Shown in pieces: positions 41,906 through 51,373 of a stretch of 64,000 nucleotides of DNA (the first letter of the stretch is position 1; each line of letters begins with the position of its first letter). Source of the stretch: Mycobacteroides sp. LB1 (GTDB taxonomy: Bacteria; Actinomycetota; Actinomycetes; Mycobacteriales; Mycobacteriaceae); contig NZ_JACCFF010000007.1 of NCBI RefSeq assembly GCF_013449725.1, positions 124,001 through 188,000 of the forward strand, given 5' to 3'. Under the pieces are notes generated by a model. It had not been told where the DNA came from. It made no database searches and was given only the letters and a program-made list of their open reading frames with translations. The translations under genes were made by a program, and so were the position numbers.

Positions 41906-44116
41906 ATGCTGGAACGTTTGGCTCGATCGGTCATCGCGGCACCCCGCCTGGTCTTAGGGGTGGCACTGCTTATCGCGGTGGGCGCCGCCATTTTCGGGGT
42001 GCCGGTGACCAAGTATCTCGCCGCGGGCGGGCAGCAGGATCCCAATTCAGAATCCGCCTATGTGGCAAAGGCTCTCACCGAGAAGTTCGATATCAGCGAC
42101 CAATCCCTGGTCTTCATGCTCACCAGCGAGCAGGGTGTCCAGAGCCCGCAGACGCGCGCCGTCGCGGCCGACCTGGAACGCAAACTCAAAGACTCGGGCG
42201 TGGTCCTCAACCTGACCTCGGCGTGGACCGCTCCGCCGCCCGTCGCTGGGGAGCTTTTCAGCACCGACGGCAAGTCGGGGCTCATCGTCGCCGGACTGAC
42301 CGGAGGCGAGAACCTCGCGCAGAAACACGCAGCGACCCTCATCAAGACGCTCGCCATCGATCGCGACGGAGTCTCGATCAAGGCCGGAGGCGTTGCGACG
42401 CTGTACAACCAGATCGTCACGCAGACCGAGAAGGACCTGCTGGTCATGGAATCGATCGCGATTCCGATCAGCTTCGTGGTGCTGGTGTGGATATTCGGAG
42501 GGCTTTACGCGGCGCTGCTACCCCTCGTCGTCGGGGTGTTCGCGATCCTCGGCGCGATGTCGATACTGCGGGGCCTGACCTACCTGACCGATGTGTCGGT
42601 GTTCGCGCTGAATCTCACTGTCGCACTGGGATTGGCGCTCGCCATCGACTACTCGCTGTTGATCATCAGTCGCTATCGGGAGGAGGTGAGCGCCGGGAAG
42701 CCGCGGGACGAAGCGCTGGTACTGACCATGGCCACGGCCGGCCGCACCGTGCTGTTCTCGGCGCTGACGGTCGCCCTTGCGCTGGTGGCGCTGATCCTGT
42801 TCCCGATTTACTTCCTCAAATCATTCGGGTACGCGGGTGTCGCCACGGTCTTCGTGGGTGCCATCGCGGCCCTTGTCATCGTGCCCGCGGTGATCACCCT
42901 GCTGGGTGATCGGATCGATGCCCTCGATGTGCGCCGGCTCATTCGGAAAGTCCTGGGCAGGCCCGAACCCGCAGCTAAGGACGTCACCGAAACCTTCTGG
43001 TACCGGACCACCAAACGGGTAATGGCCCGGGCGGTTCCGATCGGCATCCTGATCGTGACGGCATTGGTGGTTCTCGGCCTGCCGTTCCTCAACGGCAAGT
43101 TCGGCTTCCCTGATGACAGAGTGCTTCCCGCATCCGCGTCGGCGCATCAGGTCGGCAATGAGATCCGTCGAGACTTTGACAACAACAGCTCCACCAATCT
43201 GTCCGTCATCGCCGAGGGCGTCGGTCCGGTGCGGCCACCGGAAATCGACCGGTACGCCACGGAGCTGTCGAAGATCGAGGATGTCAAGGAAGTGGCCGCA
43301 CCCACCGGCGCCTTCATCCGCGGGATGAAGGTAGGCCCCCCGGCTGGTGCGACCGGAATCAAGGACGGTACAGCGTTTTTCACAATTCAGACGGGGGCCA
43401 AGCCGTATACCCCCGCCGCAGATCGTCAGCTCGACGCCGTGCATGCCTTACCGGGCCCCGGCGGCGTCGCCGTCAAGATCGGTGGGGGAGCTCAGCTGGA
43501 TCGGGATGCTGTCGACGGCATCGTGCACAAACTTCCCTTGGTGTTGGCCATCATCGCGATCGTCACCTTCGTGCTGCTGTTCCTGCTGACGGGCTCGGTG
43601 GTGCTGCCTCTCAAGGCTCTCGTACTCAACGTGCTGTCACTGACGGCCACCTTCGGCGCGCTGGTCTGGATATTCCAGGAGGGGCACCTGGGTGGTCTCG
43701 GTACCGAGGTTACCGGCACGATCGTCGCCTCCATGCCGATGCTGTTGTTCTGTATAGCGTTTGGGCTGTCGATGGACTACGAGGTGTTCCTCATATCGCG
43801 GATCCGCGAATACTGGGTGGCGTCCGGGCAGACGCGCGCCGACAGTGATGAGGCGGTGGCGCTCGGGGTGGCCCGCACCGGCCGAGTGGTCACGGCGGCG
43901 GCAGTGATCATGTCGATTGCCTTTGCGGCGCTCATGGCCGCGCAGGTGTCCTTCATGCGGATGTTTGGTACCGGACTGACCATTGCGATCCTGGTCGACG
44001 CCACCGTCATCCGGATGCTGCTGGTGCCGTCGTTCATGCGAATACTCGGGCGCTTCAACTGGTGGGCGCCCAAGCCACTGGTCAAACTCCACGAACGGAT
44101 TGGGGTAAGTGACTAG
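41906..44116 (+). CDS. MmpL-family (RND) transporter
   Basis: 736 aa with the RND layout: helix 1, a first periplasmic domain (about 40-190), five helices, a linker, a second periplasmic domain (about 405-530) and five more helices. The proton-relay helices contain GLALAIDYSLLIISRYREE and AFGLSMDYEVFLISRIREYW, both with the Asp-Tyr pair of MmpL proteins. It is short, lacking the long C-terminal tail of lipid-specific MmpL3, and resembles the MmpL13/YdfJ-like subgroup. Substrate unknown; lipid or drug export is likely. ATG 41906 has AGGGAAGG upstream. The stop overlaps the tetR start by 8 nt. Confidence 0.9.
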   Translation: MLERLARSVIAAPRLVLGVALLIAVGAAIFGVPVTKYLAAGGQQDPNSESAYVAKALTEKFDISDQSLVFMLTSEQGVQSPQTRAVAADLERKLKDSGVVLNLTSAWTAPPPVAGELFSTDGKSGLIVAGLTGGENLAQKHAATLIKTLAIDRDGVSIKAGGVATLYNQIVTQTEKDLLVMESIAIPISFVVLVWIFGGLYAALLPLVVGVFAILGAMSILRGLTYLTDVSVFALNLTVALGLALAIDYSLLIISRYREEVSAGKPRDEALVLTMATAGRTVLFSALTVALALVALILFPIYFLKSFGYAGVATVFVGAIAALVIVPAVITLLGDRIDALDVRRLIRKVLGRPEPAAKDVTETFWYRTTKRVMARAVPIGILIVTALVVLGLPFLNGKFGFPDDRVLPASASAHQVGNEIRRDFDNNSSTNLSVIAEGVGPVRPPEIDRYATELSKIEDVKEVAAPTGAFIRGMKVGPPAGATGIKDGTAFFTIQTGAKPYTPAADRQLDAVHALPGPGGVAVKIGGGAQLDRDAVDGIVHKLPLVLAIIAIVTFVLLFLLTGSVVLPLKALVLNVLSLTATFGALVWIFQEGHLGGLGTEVTGTIVASMPMLLFCIAFGLSMDYEVFLISRIREYWVASGQTRADSDEAVALGVARTGRVVTAAAVIMSIAFAALMAAQVSFMRMFGTGLTIAILVDATVIRMLLVPSFMRILGRFNWWAPKPLVKLHERIGVSD

Positions 44117-44756
44117 TCCGCGCCGCCAGCGTTCCTCGCGTGGCGAAGGTGAACAACTCCGCGACGAGATTGTCAACGCCGCAATCGATCTGGTCTTGGA
44201 TACCACGGAGCTGCGGGCGCCATCGATTCGTGAGGTGGCGCGCAAGATCGGTGTGACCCCGCCGTCGATCTATCTGCATTTCGCGGACAAGGACGAATTG
44301 ATGGACGCGGTATGTGGCCAGTACTACCAGCGACTCGATGATGAGATGGTTACCGCGGCCCTCGACCAGCCGACAGCCCTGGAGCGCCTGCACGCGCAGG
44401 GAATGGCTTATGTGCGCTTTGCCGTCGCGACACCGTTGATGTATCGGCTGGCCACCTCGGCGCCACCGCGCAACGACAGTGAGCTGGATGAAACGTTGGT
44501 CAGTGCGGCATTCGCACACCTGCACAAAGGAGTTCAGGAACTAGTCGCCGAAGGTTTCTACCCCGACGGTGACACGGTGGCCATGGGCTTACAGCTCTGG
44601 GCCGCGGCGCATGGGGTGGCATCGATGCTGGTCACCAAGCCGTACCTGCCCTGGGGTGACGGGGAGGTGTTCGCCGACAACGCTTTACGTGTCGCCTGCC
44701 TGGGTCAGGCGGTCAGCGATATCGACCTGACCGGCCTGCTGCCGCGTCAGAAGTAG
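44109..44756 (+). CDS. TetR-family repressor linked to mmpL
   Basis: 215 aa. The N-terminal HTH (about residues 17-63) reads EIVNAAIDLVLDTTELRAPS, then IREVARKIGVTPPSIYLHF and ADKDELMDAV, a standard TetR sequence. The C-terminal ligand domain belongs to the WHG-type group, with LWAAAHGVASMLVTKP. The start GTG 44109 lies inside mmpL, so the pair is coupled and TetR most likely controls the transporter. The palindrome at 41864 is the obvious candidate site. Its 3' end overlaps the convergent NTF2-like gene by 10 nt. Confidence 0.92.
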   Translation: MTSPRRQRSSRGEGEQLRDEIVNAAIDLVLDTTELRAPSIREVARKIGVTPPSIYLHFADKDELMDAVCGQYYQRLDDEMVTAALDQPTALERLHAQGMAYVRFAVATPLMYRLATSAPPRNDSELDETLVSAAFAHLHKGVQELVAEGFYPDGDTVAMGLQLWAAAHGVASMLVTKPYLPWGDGEVFADNALRVACLGQAVSDIDLTGLLPRQK

Positions 44757-45559
44757 AGCCGCACCGAGGACAGCGTGCCCGGGGCGGCCGAGTTGTCGGA
44801 GAACTCGAAGAGCCCGACTCCGCGCCGGTCGGCCAGACGCACCGTCGCGGAGACGGAGGAGCCCGCGGCCAACATCTTGTCGACCGTCAAAGAACTTGCC
44901 GCCGAGCTGAACTCATCCAGCGATGCTTCGGATATCCCGTCGACGGACAGCGTGGCGTCACGAGAAAGCAACCTGGTGACCGTCGCGATATCGCGGGCCG
45001 TTAGGGCTGCCGCCAGCTCCTGGACGCGCTGCTTTCCCGTGTCATGGACGCCCTTGAGTCCACGCATGAATCCCAGTACTCCGTTGAGGCCCTGGTTCTT
45101 CAGCAGCTGCGGACCCAGCTTCACGCTCGCGAGTAGACCGTCACTACCGGCGCCCAACAGCTGGCCGATCATCGCGCGCAATTCCCAGTACGCGAACAAA
45201 CGGTCGATCTTGAGGGATGAGGCCGGTCCGTCCTCGACCAGGTCGTAGCGCAGGTGCATCGGAATGTGTATCGTGACGCCCGTTGACATGGTCGTATGAA
45301 TGGTCAGATCGCGTAGCACCGACATTCCGGCGACCACGTCGTTTTCGACCTCGAACACGATGGTGTTGGGCGCGATGAAGGTGTCATAGAACTTGCTGAT
45401 CGCGTCCTCACCAATGTGCGGTCGCGAACCTACCGGGTCATTCACCTGGCCGTAGGTGGCGAACAGGCCGACCCAGGTGTCCTTGTCATGTGCACCGACA
45501 GCTGCCGGCGACGCCTGAACGGTCGCCAGCAGCTCGTCGGCATAAGGGGTGCTCGACAC
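44747..45559 (-). CDS. NTF2-like protein with two domains
   Basis: 270 aa. The first half (1-135) is a SnoaL/NTF2-like cone fold: DTWVGLFATYGQVNDPVGSR, shared in steroid-isomerase relatives, with IHIPMHLRYDLVEDG as a late strand. After a helical linker (LGFMRGLKGVHDTGKQRV), a second, shorter NTF2-like unit follows (LAAALTARDIATVTRLLSRD). Mycobacterial relatives are often linked with ketosteroid metabolism, but no substrate can be inferred. ATG 45559, 17 nt after the stop of tpx in the same direction. Confidence 0.75.
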   Translation of the reverse strand: MSSTPYADELLATVQASPAAVGAHDKDTWVGLFATYGQVNDPVGSRPHIGEDAISKFYDTFIAPNTIVFEVENDVVAGMSVLRDLTIHTTMSTGVTIHIPMHLRYDLVEDGPASSLKIDRLFAYWELRAMIGQLLGAGSDGLLASVKLGPQLLKNQGLNGVLGFMRGLKGVHDTGKQRVQELAAALTARDIATVTRLLSRDATLSVDGISEASLDEFSSAASSLTVDKMLAAGSSVSATVRLADRRGVGLFEFSDNSAAPGTLSSVRLYF

Positions 45560-45576
45560 AGCTCCTCAGATCAGTC

Positions 45577-46071
45577 TTAGGACAGTGCCGCGAACACCGC
45601 GTCGTAATCGGGTTCCTGGGCGATCTCGGGCACCAACTCGGTGTAGGCCACATTGCCGTCGGCGCCGATGACGACGATCGCCCGTCCCAGCAGGCCGGTC
45701 ATCGGGCCGTCGGCAATGGTGACGCCGAAGTCCTCGCCGAACGAGCTGCGGAATGCCGAGGCGGTGCCGACATTCTCGATGCCCTCTGCACCACAGAAGC
45801 GCTTCTGAGCAAACGGCAGATCCTTGGAGATGCAGAGCACCGGGGCTCCGGCCTCGGCGGCGCGCTGATTGAAGGTCCGCACGCTGGTCTGGCAGACGGG
45901 CGTATCAATCGAGGGAAAGATGTTGAGGATCACCGGCTTATCGCGGTACTGCTCGCTGGTGACGGGGCCGAGATCGGCGCCTACCAGCTCAAATGCCGGG
46001 GCAGGAGAGCCGACAGCGGGAAGCTCGCCGACCGTGTTGATGGGGTTTCCGCGCAACGTGATCTGTGCCAT
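45577..46071 (-). CDS. tpx: Thiol peroxidase Tpx
   Basis: 164-aa atypical 2-Cys peroxiredoxin reducing H2O2 and alkyl peroxides with thioredoxin. Peroxidatic C60 in FPSIDTPVCQTS and resolving C93 in AQKRFCGAEG are in the known Mtb positions, as is C80. ATG 46071 begins MAQITLRGNPINTVG. Divergent from the methyltransferase gene with 81 nt between. Confidence 0.96.
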   Translation of the reverse strand: MAQITLRGNPINTVGELPAVGSPAPAFELVGADLGPVTSEQYRDKPVILNIFPSIDTPVCQTSVRTFNQRAAEAGAPVLCISKDLPFAQKRFCGAEGIENVGTASAFRSSFGEDFGVTIADGPMTGLLGRAIVVIGADGNVAYTELVPEIAQEPDYDAVFAALS

Positions 46072-46152
46072 GAACCCAGTGTTCCAGAGTTGGGTTGCTG
46101 ATTGGGTGGTGGGTGGGTGCTAGATCAGCGTCGGCGGGGCTAGGTTGGAGAT

Positions 46153-46797
46153 ATGGCGACGCCCGTCAGCTTCGACAACAAACTCTTCTCGGCCATCTGG
46201 TCGGCCATCGCACGGCGGGAACCTCCTGAGATCAAGGAGCTGCGTGCCGAGAATCTGCGCGGTCTCACCGGACGTGTCCTGGAGGTGGGTGCGGGAGTCG
46301 GCTCGAACTTCCCGCTGTACCCGGACACCGTCACCTCCGTGACGGCGCTTGAACCGGAATCCAGGCTGCGCCCGCAGGCGCAGGATGCGGCCGCCGCAGC
46401 CGCCATCCCGATAACCGTGACCGCGGGCGTCTTCGAGGACCTCACCGTCACGGGTGAAGACCGATTCGACGCGGTGGTGTGCTCGCTGGTTTTGTGTTCG
46501 GTGAGCGACCCCGATCGCGCCGCCGCGCAGGCATTCCAGGTGCTCAAGCCAGGAGGCGAGGTGCGCTTCTTCGAACACGTGGCGCACGGCGGTGCACTCG
46601 GACTGACGCAGCGTGCGGTCGATGCGACCTTCTGGCCGCGACTGTTCGGCAACTGCCACACGCATCGAGACACACTGGCCGCGATCGAACGGGCCGGATT
46701 CGAGATCGAGGGGCAACGCGACGACTGGCTGAAGGTTATGGGTATTCCGATGCCGTCCTCGTCGGTCGTGATCGGACGTGCGGTCAAGCCTGCCTAG
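46153..46797 (+). CDS. Class I SAM-dependent methyltransferase
   Basis: 214 aa. Motif I is VLEVGAGVGSNFPLYP, an acidic residue follows strand 2 (ALEPESRLRP), and the later CSLVLCSVSDPDRAAAQAF and LKPGGEVRFFEHV segments fit motifs II and III. This is the UbiE-like/METTL7-like group of small methyltransferases with unknown substrate; sulfur or lipid groups are typical. ATG 46153. It converges with the LCM-type methyltransferase gene with 15 nt between stops. Confidence 0.88.
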   Translation: MATPVSFDNKLFSAIWSAIARREPPEIKELRAENLRGLTGRVLEVGAGVGSNFPLYPDTVTSVTALEPESRLRPQAQDAAAAAAIPITVTAGVFEDLTVTGEDRFDAVVCSLVLCSVSDPDRAAAQAFQVLKPGGEVRFFEHVAHGGALGLTQRAVDATFWPRLFGNCHTHRDTLAAIERAGFEIEGQRDDWLKVMGIPMPSSSVVIGRAVKPA

Positions 46798-46812
46798 GGG
46801 AAAGCCTGCGGA

Positions 46813-47622
46813 TCAACCGAATTCGACGACGGTCATGGCCGGCCTCACCCGATCGGAAAACGGGAGATCGTAGAACAGCGGCGTCGCCAACTTCAGGAAG
46901 GTGCCGCGCCCGGGAGGCATCCGTACCTCCCGCACCGCGCGAACTCCGTCGAGGGCACGTAGCTCACCGTATTGGTGGGCGGTGAAGGAGAAGGGCATCG
47001 GCGGCACGGTGTAGTGCTCACTCAGTTTCCAGCCGCGCCGTTGCGAATACACACTCATCAACCAGGGAATGGTGTCGAAGACCATCCATCCACCGGGAAA
47101 TCGTCGGGCGCAGGCGGCGATGAGGTCGAACACCACATCGCGCTCCAAATACATGAACAGCCCCTCGGCGGTGATCAGTACGCCGTTGGAGTCGTCGACC
47201 TGATCCATCCAGGAGTGGTCGAGTGCCGACTGCGCGAGATAGCGGAGCCGATCCGTCGGAGGAAGCAACTGCTGGCGCAGCCGCACGATGGGTTCCAGAT
47301 CGACGGTCAGCCAGTTCAGCTCGCCGTTATCGATGCGCCAGAAGCTGGTCTGCAGTCCCTCGGCCAACGCCACCACCGTGGCGCGCGGGTGATCCGCCAG
47401 GTACTCGTTGGACACGTTATCGAATGTCAACGCCCGCAGCGCAATACCTTGATGGGTGCGACCAAAATGCTGGTAGTCGTAGTCGAGGCTGTCGCGCAGG
47501 ACGATGGCCATCGGGTCTTCGAGAACACCGTCCAGCCGAGCCGCCTCGGTGGCCCGCTGATTCAAGGTGATGAGCGCGGTCTCGGATACGCCGTCGAGGT
47601 GGCGGGCGTCAATGGCAGCCAT
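46813..47622 (-). CDS. LCM-type SAM methyltransferase, copy 1
   Basis: 269 aa from ATG 47622. The family motif at the start is GVSETALITLNQRATEAARL, followed by LTFDNVSNEYLADHPRATVV, ALAEGLQTSFWRI, then LTVDLEPIVRLRQQLLP and ITAEGLFMYLERD. This is the leucine carboxyl methyltransferase-like family numerous in mycobacteria (O-methylation of unknown small molecules). The frame is open to 47769, but the added 49 residues lie in the DUF1697 gene. The paralogue at 48210 has the same motifs. Confidence 0.88.
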   Translation of the reverse strand: MAAIDARHLDGVSETALITLNQRATEAARLDGVLEDPMAIVLRDSLDYDYQHFGRTHQGIALRALTFDNVSNEYLADHPRATVVALAEGLQTSFWRIDNGELNWLTVDLEPIVRLRQQLLPPTDRLRYLAQSALDHSWMDQVDDSNGVLITAEGLFMYLERDVVFDLIAACARRFPGGWMVFDTIPWLMSVYSQRRGWKLSEHYTVPPMPFSFTAHQYGELRALDGVRAVREVRMPPGRGTFLKLATPLFYDLPFSDRVRPAMTVVEFG

Positions 47623-47635
47623 GGTTGCCAGAGTA

Positions 47636-48157
47636 CTAGCGAACGAGCTTGTGCAACGTCCGCAGATTTCGGGTGGTCGTCGTCGACTTGTACCGCTTCT
47701 TTCCGGTGGTCTTCCCGATGGGGCTGCCCAGCGTCTGTGACCTGGGTACTTGCCAATACAGCACGCCATTACCGGCGGCTATGCGTTCGGTCTCGTCGAG
47801 GTCACCGCCGAGCGCGGCTAGCTCGGCAAGCACCGATGGGTCGCTGCAGAACATCACGTACGAGTGGACGTCCTCGATTTCGGGCTCCCAGGGGAATTCC
47901 GCGATGATGCGGCCGATGGTGTCCAGGTCGTACACCAGCACCCAGGCCTCGTAACCAAACCGAGCGCCGAGCACCTGCTGTAGTCGTTCCTTCACCGTGG
48001 ACGCAGATTCCGTGGAGTCCAACAGCATGTTGCCGCTGGCGAGAATCGTTGTTACACCGGTGAATCCGTCGGCCTCGATGGCATCGCGGACATCGGCCAT
48101 CTTCATCGTGATGCCGCCGACGTTGACACCGCGCAAGAGGGCGGCATATCTGGTCAT
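47636..48157 (-). CDS. DUF1697 protein
   Basis: 173 aa from ATG 48157, with GGGAG 6 nt upstream. The pattern RYAALLRGVNVGGITMKMAD, then GVTTILASGNMLLDS and the C-terminal YWQVPRSQTLGSPIGKTTGK, defines DUF1697, a widespread cytosolic family of unknown activity. The last residues include a basic stretch KKRYKSTTTTRNLRTL. It lies between the two LCM-type methyltransferase genes, all on the same strand, with 13 and 52 nt spacing. Confidence 0.92.
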   Translation of the reverse strand: MTRYAALLRGVNVGGITMKMADVRDAIEADGFTGVTTILASGNMLLDSTESASTVKERLQQVLGARFGYEAWVLVYDLDTIGRIIAEFPWEPEIEDVHSYVMFCSDPSVLAELAALGGDLDETERIAAGNGVLYWQVPRSQTLGSPIGKTTGKKRYKSTTTTRNLRTLHKLVR

Positions 48158-48209
48158 GGTTTCTCCCAGGTGATCAGGTGACGCCACAGCACGTTCGGTG
48201 CGGGCATGC

Positions 48210-49058
48210 CTATCCGAACTGCAGGAGTGTCATGGAGGGCCGGGTTCGCCGCAGAAAACCGCGATCGAGACGCTTGGAGTTCACGAACTTCCAGATGCCG
48301 CGGCCCGGGTGCAGCGGTATGTCGATGGCCGCCACCACGCCCGGAACAGAGGTCAACGCCTCGCCTTCATCGGGGGTCAGCGCGAACGGCATGGGCGGCG
48401 CCACATAACGGTCGGACAGTTTGAATCCTTGTAGGGTGCGCTTGCTGAACCAGTGCGGGATGTTGTCGAACATCATCTGCCCGCCGGGAAAGCGTTTGGC
48501 GCAGGCCTCGATCAGTCCGAGCGATTCCTCGGGCTGCAAGTACATGAGGAGACCCTCGGCCGTGATGAACACGCCGTTGGAGGTGTCCACCCGGTCCATC
48601 CAGCTCAATTCCAGGGCCGACTGCGCCAGCTCGACGATCCGCTCGTTCTTGGGCAGCAGTTTGTTGCGGAGTTCCATAACTGGGGGAAGATCGACCGAGT
48701 ACCAAGCAAATTGGGCTGTGGATTCCGCGCCGCCTAACCGCCAAAAGCTGGTTTGCATGCCCTCGGCGAGAGCGACCACCGCTGCCTTGGGGTGTGTCGC
48801 CAGATACACCCGTGCCTGCGTGTCGAAGGCCAGTGCCCGCAGCGCATGGGTCTGCGATGGGCGGCCGAACTTGCGGTAGTCGTACTCGATGGCGTCGAAG
48901 AGCTCTGCGGCCAGCGGGTCCTGGATCACACCATCCGGGCGCTTGGCCTCGGTTCCGCGGTTGTGCAATGTCCACAAGGTGGTAGCCGAGACACCCTCCA
49001 GGCTGTCCCCGCTGATCCGCGATGAGCCGCTTGGGCGAAGAGCATCAGACTCGGTCAT
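48210..49058 (-). CDS. LCM-type SAM methyltransferase, copy 2
   Basis: 282 aa and clearly related to the gene at 46813: LEGVSATTLWTLHNRGTEAK, VVALAEGMQTSFWRL, YSVDLPPVMELRNKLLP and ITAEGLLMYLQPEES are matching motifs in the same order, and both end TRPSMTLLQFG or VRPAMTVVEFG. They arose by duplication with the DUF1697 gene between. Substrate unknown. ATG 49058, divergent from the DUF5302 gene with 60 nt between. Confidence 0.88.
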   Translation of the reverse strand: MTESDALRPSGSSRISGDSLEGVSATTLWTLHNRGTEAKRPDGVIQDPLAAELFDAIEYDYRKFGRPSQTHALRALAFDTQARVYLATHPKAAVVALAEGMQTSFWRLGGAESTAQFAWYSVDLPPVMELRNKLLPKNERIVELAQSALELSWMDRVDTSNGVFITAEGLLMYLQPEESLGLIEACAKRFPGGQMMFDNIPHWFSKRTLQGFKLSDRYVAPPMPFALTPDEGEALTSVPGVVAAIDIPLHPGRGIWKFVNSKRLDRGFLRRTRPSMTLLQFG

Positions 49059-49118
49059 GAATCTGATGCTAGTGAAATGGTGCGACGACCGGGCTCTCCC
49101 TTGGATAGGCTAGCTGGC

Positions 49119-49307
49119 ATGACCGAATCGAACGGGAGCGGCGAGCCGGCCGCTGACGACGCCAAGCGCAGGTTCCGTGAGGCGCTCGAGCGTAAGAACA
49201 CCAAGGCCTCAGCGGCCGCCGACAACAAGGACACCGGAAGCAAGCCGACCCACGCACATGGCCGGGCCGGCTCGCACCGCGAATTCCGTCGTAAGAGCGG
49301 CGGTTAG
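49119..49307 (+). CDS. DUF5302 small basic protein
   Basis: 62 aa from ATG 49119: MTESNGSGEPAADDAKRRFR and EALERKNTKASAAAD, ending SHREFRRKSGG. The DDAKRRFREALERK helix defines the actinobacterial DUF5302 family. No function known; the protein looks disordered except for one helix. Its stop overlaps the convergent acyltransferase gene by 4 nt. Confidence 0.85.
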   Translation: MTESNGSGEPAADDAKRRFREALERKNTKASAAADNKDTGSKPTHAHGRAGSHREFRRKSGG

Positions 49308-50605
49308 ACACCCTTCTTGTCACTGGCCAGTGCCCGTGCGGTGATCAAGCCGGCCAGGACCACCACCCAGCACACGAGGCCAAAGCCCTTGAGCCCCCAG
49401 ACGACTGAGGCCAGGGTGAATCCGCCTGCGATCATCAGTGCTACCCCGACGGCGGCACTGCGTAGACCGGCATGCGCGACGTACCCTCCGTCCCAGCCGG
49501 GCAGCGGGTTGTTCTCCAGCGGTCGCAGGGCTAGGAAAAGCCCGGCCACCAGGACGAGCATTGTCGCCACCTGCAACACCGTGAGCAGTATGAAATCGGG
49601 TGCGGCGGTGTCGTATCGGGGAAACCCGAGGAAGTCGAACGCCAGGTGCATACCCAGTAGCGCAGGCATATGCCAGAGGTACAGCGTCATCGCGCCCGAG
49701 TTGCCGATGGCGACCGCCCACCACACCCGTGGGCGCTGAGCCCAACGATTGATGGCCGGCATCGCCGCGATGGCGAGTGCGGACAGGATGACTGCGTGCC
49801 CGGCCAGTACCAGCGACGGCGGGATCATGTTCGGCACCTTCTGCCCGGCCACTCCGACCAGGCTGATCGTGTACGGACCGAACGTCACCAGTGCGATGTT
49901 GACCGCGAGTGCGGCCAACGCGAGCATCAGCGCCGCCTTCTGGGTGATCAACTGCCGGCGGTACCCCACGCCCAAAACCGCCGGCAGCAGCCACACCATG
50001 AAGTTCACGTACCCGATGCCCGAGGGTGCTCCGAGCCCCAGACGCAGCACGTCGACCGCCGCAATTCCCAGGTAGATCCCCGCCAGCGCGCCGAACATGC
50101 TCCGCGTCGTCGTGATGCGGGCAAGCAGCGGAACCGCGGCCAACACCAGCACATAGGCGCCGAGGAACCAGAGGAGCTGGGTGCTGACACCGGCGACCGG
50201 CTCGTACACGTGCAGCGGCAGGATCTGCCGGAGAATCAGCAGCGCCGCTGCCCAGAAGCCCACGTAGTAGAACACCGGGCGGTATAGCCGGGTGCAGCGA
50301 TGCATGAGCCAGGACCCCCAGCTGGTCCCGGGCTTCCAGGACCCCACGCTCGCGGCGACACCGGCGAAGAAGAACAACGGCATGATCTGGAAAATCCAGG
50401 TCAACGCCTGGAAAATCGGGCGCCCGTTGAGCAGGTTGCCCCATAGCAGCACACCGTTGTCGATGGTGCTCACCGCCATGATGGTGTGCCCGAGAACCAC
50501 GCCGACCAGCGACACGATCCGGATCACGTCAAGTGCACGGTCGCGCGTTGTCGGGGTGGCTGAGCACACCTCGTCGGCGGTGGGCAAGCCCAGAGTCGTC
50601 GTCAT
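49304..50605 (-). CDS. Integral-membrane acyltransferase (type 3)
   Basis: 433 aa from ATG 50605; the frame upstream to 50743 looks non-coding. Ten to twelve hydrophobic segments are seen. The acyltransferase-3 hallmark lies early: RALDVIRIVSLVGVVLGHTI with the conserved arginine and histidine, and PLFFFAGVAASVGSW after it. Such proteins acetylate or succinylate cell-surface glycans, lipids or glycolipids. In mycobacteria the acceptor could be a mannolipid or trehalose lipid, which is not shown. 88 nt upstream precede the next gene. Confidence 0.85.
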   Translation of the reverse strand: MTTTLGLPTADEVCSATPTTRDRALDVIRIVSLVGVVLGHTIMAVSTIDNGVLLWGNLLNGRPIFQALTWIFQIMPLFFFAGVAASVGSWKPGTSWGSWLMHRCTRLYRPVFYYVGFWAAALLILRQILPLHVYEPVAGVSTQLLWFLGAYVLVLAAVPLLARITTTRSMFGALAGIYLGIAAVDVLRLGLGAPSGIGYVNFMVWLLPAVLGVGYRRQLITQKAALMLALAALAVNIALVTFGPYTISLVGVAGQKVPNMIPPSLVLAGHAVILSALAIAAMPAINRWAQRPRVWWAVAIGNSGAMTLYLWHMPALLGMHLAFDFLGFPRYDTAAPDFILLTVLQVATMLVLVAGLFLALRPLENNPLPGWDGGYVAHAGLRSAAVGVALMIAGGFTLASVVWGLKGFGLVCWVVVLAGLITARALASDKKGV

Positions 50606-50693
50606 GCACCCAGCGTCGTCGAGTGGATCGCGCCGACACAGCGCGTCGCTACGCGACCTTGCTAGGTAATTTCCCCTGGGCCTGGCAGTAGGA

Positions 50694-51152
50694 CTAGCCG
50701 CCGAGAGCGGCGATGAGGTCCTTGATGCGCGCGGCCTCGTCATCGGTGACGGCTTCCTCGGCTTCGACCGCCGTCAGGAATCCGACCTTCAGACCGGCAC
50801 CGTTCGCGGTTTCCTGCGCGGTGAGCCGCGCACGCCGACGTGCGGTGTAGAGACGTTGGCCCAGCGTCGCGCTGGAGCTGTCGGCGGCATCCTTCATCAG
50901 ATCGTCATACCGATGGCGTACCCCGCTCAGCGCGAGGATGACCGAGGGCGTGACGCGGCTGCGGCCGGCCGCCTTCGCGATAGCGCCCTCGAGCTTGCGC
51001 AGCCCACCGAGAACGACAGCGACACGCTCGCCGTACTCGGGGTCGGTGGGTTCAGGCAAGGTGTCGATGGCGGATGCGTACATATGCACCGCCGCATCGA
51101 CGAGGCTGACAATGACTGGGGCTTCTCCGTCATCCGGCACGACTTCAGGCAC
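50694..51152 (-). CDS. XRE-like helix-turn-helix protein
   Basis: 152 aa if it starts at GTG 51152, which has AAGGAG 10 nt upstream. The open frame to 51290 adds a segment without family character. The N-terminal two thirds are helical (VIVSLVDAAVHMYASAID, AGRSRVTPSVILALSG). The C-terminal part LGQRLYTARRRARLTAQETA followed by NGAGLKVGFLTAVEAEE fits an XRE-type HTH. A mycobacterial transcription factor of unknown targets. The upstream 51153-51373 stretch has no supported gene. Confidence 0.72.
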   Translation of the reverse strand: MPEVVPDDGEAPVIVSLVDAAVHMYASAIDTLPEPTDPEYGERVAVVLGGLRKLEGAIAKAAGRSRVTPSVILALSGVRHRYDDLMKDAADSSSATLGQRLYTARRRARLTAQETANGAGLKVGFLTAVEAEEAVTDDEAARIKDLIAALGG

Positions 51153-51373
51153 GACCCATCGACTCCTTCTGAAATAACCGGTGTATGCCCCCGAAAGACA
51201 AAAGACAGGCGGGGTCGCCGACACCGTAGCGCCGATCCGGATCCGGTACAACCCTTGTCGGATGAACGATTTTCTGACACCAGCGTCCATCTTGGAGAGG
51301 TGAACTGTGCTGTGCTACCTATCTTTTCGGTAGCGAAGCTGTGGACATGGGGTGTGGTGGCAACGGCAGTTGA

